From the NCBI GenBank assembly GCA_022826645.1, contig JAJDUM010000015.1, forward strand, positions 1-64,000: DNA of 64,000 nt, given 5' to 3'. Both the position numbers and the translations under genes were made by a program. The DNA is from Candidatus Poribacteria bacterium. Lineage in GTDB: Bacteria; Poribacteria; WGA-4E; PCPOR2b. Every line of letters begins with the position of its first letter. Positions within the stretch are counted from its first letter, which is position 1. A model generated the notes under the pieces. The model was not told the DNA's origin and searched no databases. It was given only the letters and a program-made list of their open reading frames with translations. Positions 63,101 to 64,000 of this stretch are shown piece after piece.

Positions 63101-63713
63101 ACTGGATGACGAAACCAATCGGATGTTTGCCTTACATGTGTACGACCTCATCCAATTTGAGAATTTAAAGTATGCACACTCGTACGTTGAAAAGATTAAA
63201 CAGATCTATTCCAATGACTTGCCTGAGAGGGACTACCGTGCGACGAAAGCCGCTGTCAAATATCTGTATAAGGTCATGCTCATCAAGGACGAAGTATATG
63301 TAGCTCATCTGTTGACTAGCAAGACTAAATTAAGGCGTGACAAAGAACTGTACAGCGTTGATGAATCGAATGGTGACACAATTAAATACCTCCACCTCAA
63401 CCGTCCCCGTTTCACTATTATGGGGCGGAATCTTCAATGGGACATGAATACCAAGAACTGGCAACTAAATTTAATGAAACGGATGAGGTTCCTCAGACGT
63501 TTGCTATCGCAATGGCATAAACTCGAAAAGGTGTTTCGTGATTGGTATATCGCTGAAGTGATTGATACCTTTGCACCACACGATAGAGAGAGCTATGAAA
63601 GCCATGTCAGTGCGATAGAAGTCCCTGAAGAGGTGCGTGGATATCGAGAAGTACGTTATCCAAAGATGGAAAGCGCCAGAAAAAAGGTCGAAGAACTATT
63701 GGGTAACGCGTAA
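60159..63713 (+). CDS. Indolepyruvate:ferredoxin oxidoreductase, three-part fused form
   Basis: A 1184-aa enzyme that oxidatively decarboxylates aryl 2-oxo acids to acyl-CoA, reducing ferredoxin. Part 1 (about 1-400) is the pyrimidine-binding domain, beginning YTGCELLVKGALEGQANLL. Part 2 (about 410-640) is the TPP domain, with HGDIGCYSM and GDSTFFHGGMSAISDS. Two cysteine clusters, CEFCLECTNATGCP and CVSDGACARIKWAC, fit 4Fe-4S centres at about 645-690. Part 3 (about 725-900) is the gamma domain (AAGVGGMGIGTISKVLVLAG). A C-terminal DUF6537-type region closes it. GGAGGGAGA precedes the ATG. It is probably translated with recN. Confidence 0.9.
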   Translation: MDNRFIQESGTNVYTGCELLVKGALEGQANLLTGYPGSPLAEVFDVMQSNAELLKEYGILAQIANNEALGVARLNGSQMANLRAAAFMKNVGMHVAADALAISNMAGTTGGAVVVVGDDTWGSSTQVPADSRFLARHLYTPVIEPSTFQEIKDWLNAAFEISARSNLYVTYLVTLNQAEGGGSVEVRPNRYPDISTKNQTIIDTAAINGSNRIILPPDTPRIEIETLTERFPNAIKSAREHNLNRICYLNESQHDIGFVASGLGSAYLEHALYELELQGQIPILKLGLTHPVDEDIVREFASHVREMYVVEEKRPLLEKDIKAIVSRFYQNGEMDRLVQVWGKEFPDGLEGIPDSLGLNPSILIERLIPLLRHKLGGKDKSTAVNPETLTREEQCLEQVNAHQVDIPARTPTFCPGCPHRDSASVFKEIADQFTDAKYMERQHAQSPVDLVFHGDIGCYSMLKYEPFPRLMHNLSGMALGGGAGAGIDPFIRNKQIVFMGDSTFFHGGMSAISDSIKNGQDLAYVILDNQTTGMTGHQPTPSTEDDILGNPTFAQDIEKVVEGLAGDSELFIIRTNPENRLEYKKLVEETVLKPGVKIIIADKECGITYHRRLRREGQQTVKERGFLPVEKHINITPEVCEFCLECTNATGCPGLKIVETDYGPKIGIDQSNCVSDGACARIKWACPSFEEVTITRKRPPRQQVDLEVMSGDSAELPPPPPRAFDQIWSVHAAGVGGMGIGTISKVLVLAGQAQGYHVKFFDKKGLAIRNGGVYTNLIYSKAAVELSPIIPYGKADLLIGMDMLEAVRGLDSKAGFRVASTDRTAAIVNTAKTDTVTTLIGQDDFKLTDLEKWLQRYTDADAYFGADLFEISERHLGNKLYANMMLLGVAFQRGHLPLELEALQSALKLAVRPADLETNQRAFNMGRRLAVDPDAFATAPQGQTYKTLLREKCESLASKPRGARLAHQYELLVQQTVEKLELDDETNRMFALHVYDLIQFENLKYAHSYVEKIKQIYSNDLPERDYRATKAAVKYLYKVMLIKDEVYVAHLLTSKTKLRRDKELYSVDESNGDTIKYLHLNRPRFTIMGRNLQWDMNTKNWQLNLMKRMRFLRRLLSQWHKLEKVFRDWYIAEVIDTFAPHDRESYESHVSAIEVPEEVRGYREVRYPKMESARKKVEELLGNA

Positions 63714-63739
63714 AGTTTTCATGTTTCACTTCACTCGCC

Positions 63740-64000
63740 ATGCAAATCACAGGTCAAACGAAAATCGTCGGCATTATCGGTGACCCAATCAAGCATAGCC
63801 GCTCTCCGCAGATACATAACGCAGCAATTGCCGCACTGGGGTTGGACTACATCTATGTGCCGTTTCATGTGCAGCCTGACGGTTTAGGTGGGGCAATCGA
63901 GGGGTTTAAGGCAACCAATGTAGTCGGCATTAACGTTACGATTCCGCACAAGCAAAACGTGATGTCGTACCTTGACGAGATATCAAGGGAAGCCACCCTT
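63740..64000 (+). CDS. aroE: Shikimate dehydrogenase, partial at window end
   Basis: The first 87 codons of shikimate dehydrogenase, the NADP-dependent reduction of 3-dehydroshikimate in aromatic amino acid synthesis. VGIIGDPIKHSRSPQIHNAA is the shikimate-binding SxS region, and NVTIPHKQNV contains the catalytic Lys. The gene runs past the window end, so the NADP-binding half is not seen. It starts 26 bases after the oxidoreductase gene. Confidence 0.92.
   Translation, partial: MQITGQTKIVGIIGDPIKHSRSPQIHNAAIAALGLDYIYVPFHVQPDGLGGAIEGFKATNVVGINVTIPHKQNVMSYLDEISREATL

Noticed and set aside
1..64000. CRISPR arrays.
   Set aside because: The many short repeats are irregularly spaced palindromes in separate intergenic regions; no direct repeat with regular unique spacers and no cas gene was found.

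Overview
The window reads as a chromosomal piece of an uncultured bacterium, most probably Candidatus Poribacteria or a close relative. This is an inference from gene content. The window has four phytanoyl-CoA dioxygenase (PhyH) family genes, three enolase-superfamily (mandelate racemase/muconate lactonizing) genes, a Tat-exported DUF1501 protein, large WD40/PD40 propellers, a protein with IPT and dockerin modules plus a PNFPNPFNPETW sorting-type tail, and an unusually high load of short palindromic repeats between genes. No rRNA and no CRISPR array were seen. Two tRNA genes sit near 28.5 kb.

Layout. 0.6-5.1 kb: a DUF1501 protein and a large secreted PPC/IPT-type protein. 5.4-8.7 kb: a PhyH oxygenase, heptose-phosphate adenylyltransferase (rfaE2) and leucyl aminopeptidase. 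9.3-12.1 kb: a PD40 propeller protein, an overlapping lipoprotein, three strong hairpins and small membrane ORFs. 12.1-22.2 kb, minus strand: a catabolic block of sugar isomerase-like, PhyH, enolase-superfamily, EamA transporter and RraA-type genes, plus a broken four-helix-bundle gene. 22.2-23.9 kb: a gene-poor stretch with three DnaA-box-like sites where transcription direction switches. 23.9-31.6 kb: a 14-repeat WD40 protein, membrane proteins, an HTH/ImmA-IrrE plus DUF4411 toxin-antitoxin pair, divergently transcribed tRNA and epimerase genes, and a surface protein. 31.6-46.6 kb: small-molecule metabolism (threonine dehydratase type, sugar nucleotidyltransferase, cupin, enolase superfamily, a 586-aa unknown, tandem MFS transporters, dehydrogenases, PHP, Gfo/Idh). 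46.7-53.0 kb: a degenerate ABC ATPase, tyrS, surE, DUF368, a VapBC-like pair and NAD kinase. 53.1-58.4 kb: a REP-associated transposase (RAYT) and an AT-richer accessory cluster (orphan HsdS-like protein, two unknown proteins, AAA ATPase, PIN-like nuclease) bracketed by copies of one palindrome. 58.4-64.0 kb: recN, a three-part indolepyruvate:ferredoxin oxidoreductase and the start of aroE.

The most interesting material is at 53.0-58.4 kb. A RAYT gene carries copies of its probable REP palindrome inside its own reading frame. Next to it is a compact, overlapping gene cluster that looks like an undescribed ATPase/PIN conflict system, and two of its proteins end in the same 29-residue tail. The intergenic repeats across the window mostly start with GTAG, the tetranucleotide known at the foot of RAYT-mobilised REPs, which suggests one mobilisation mechanism for many palindrome sub-families.
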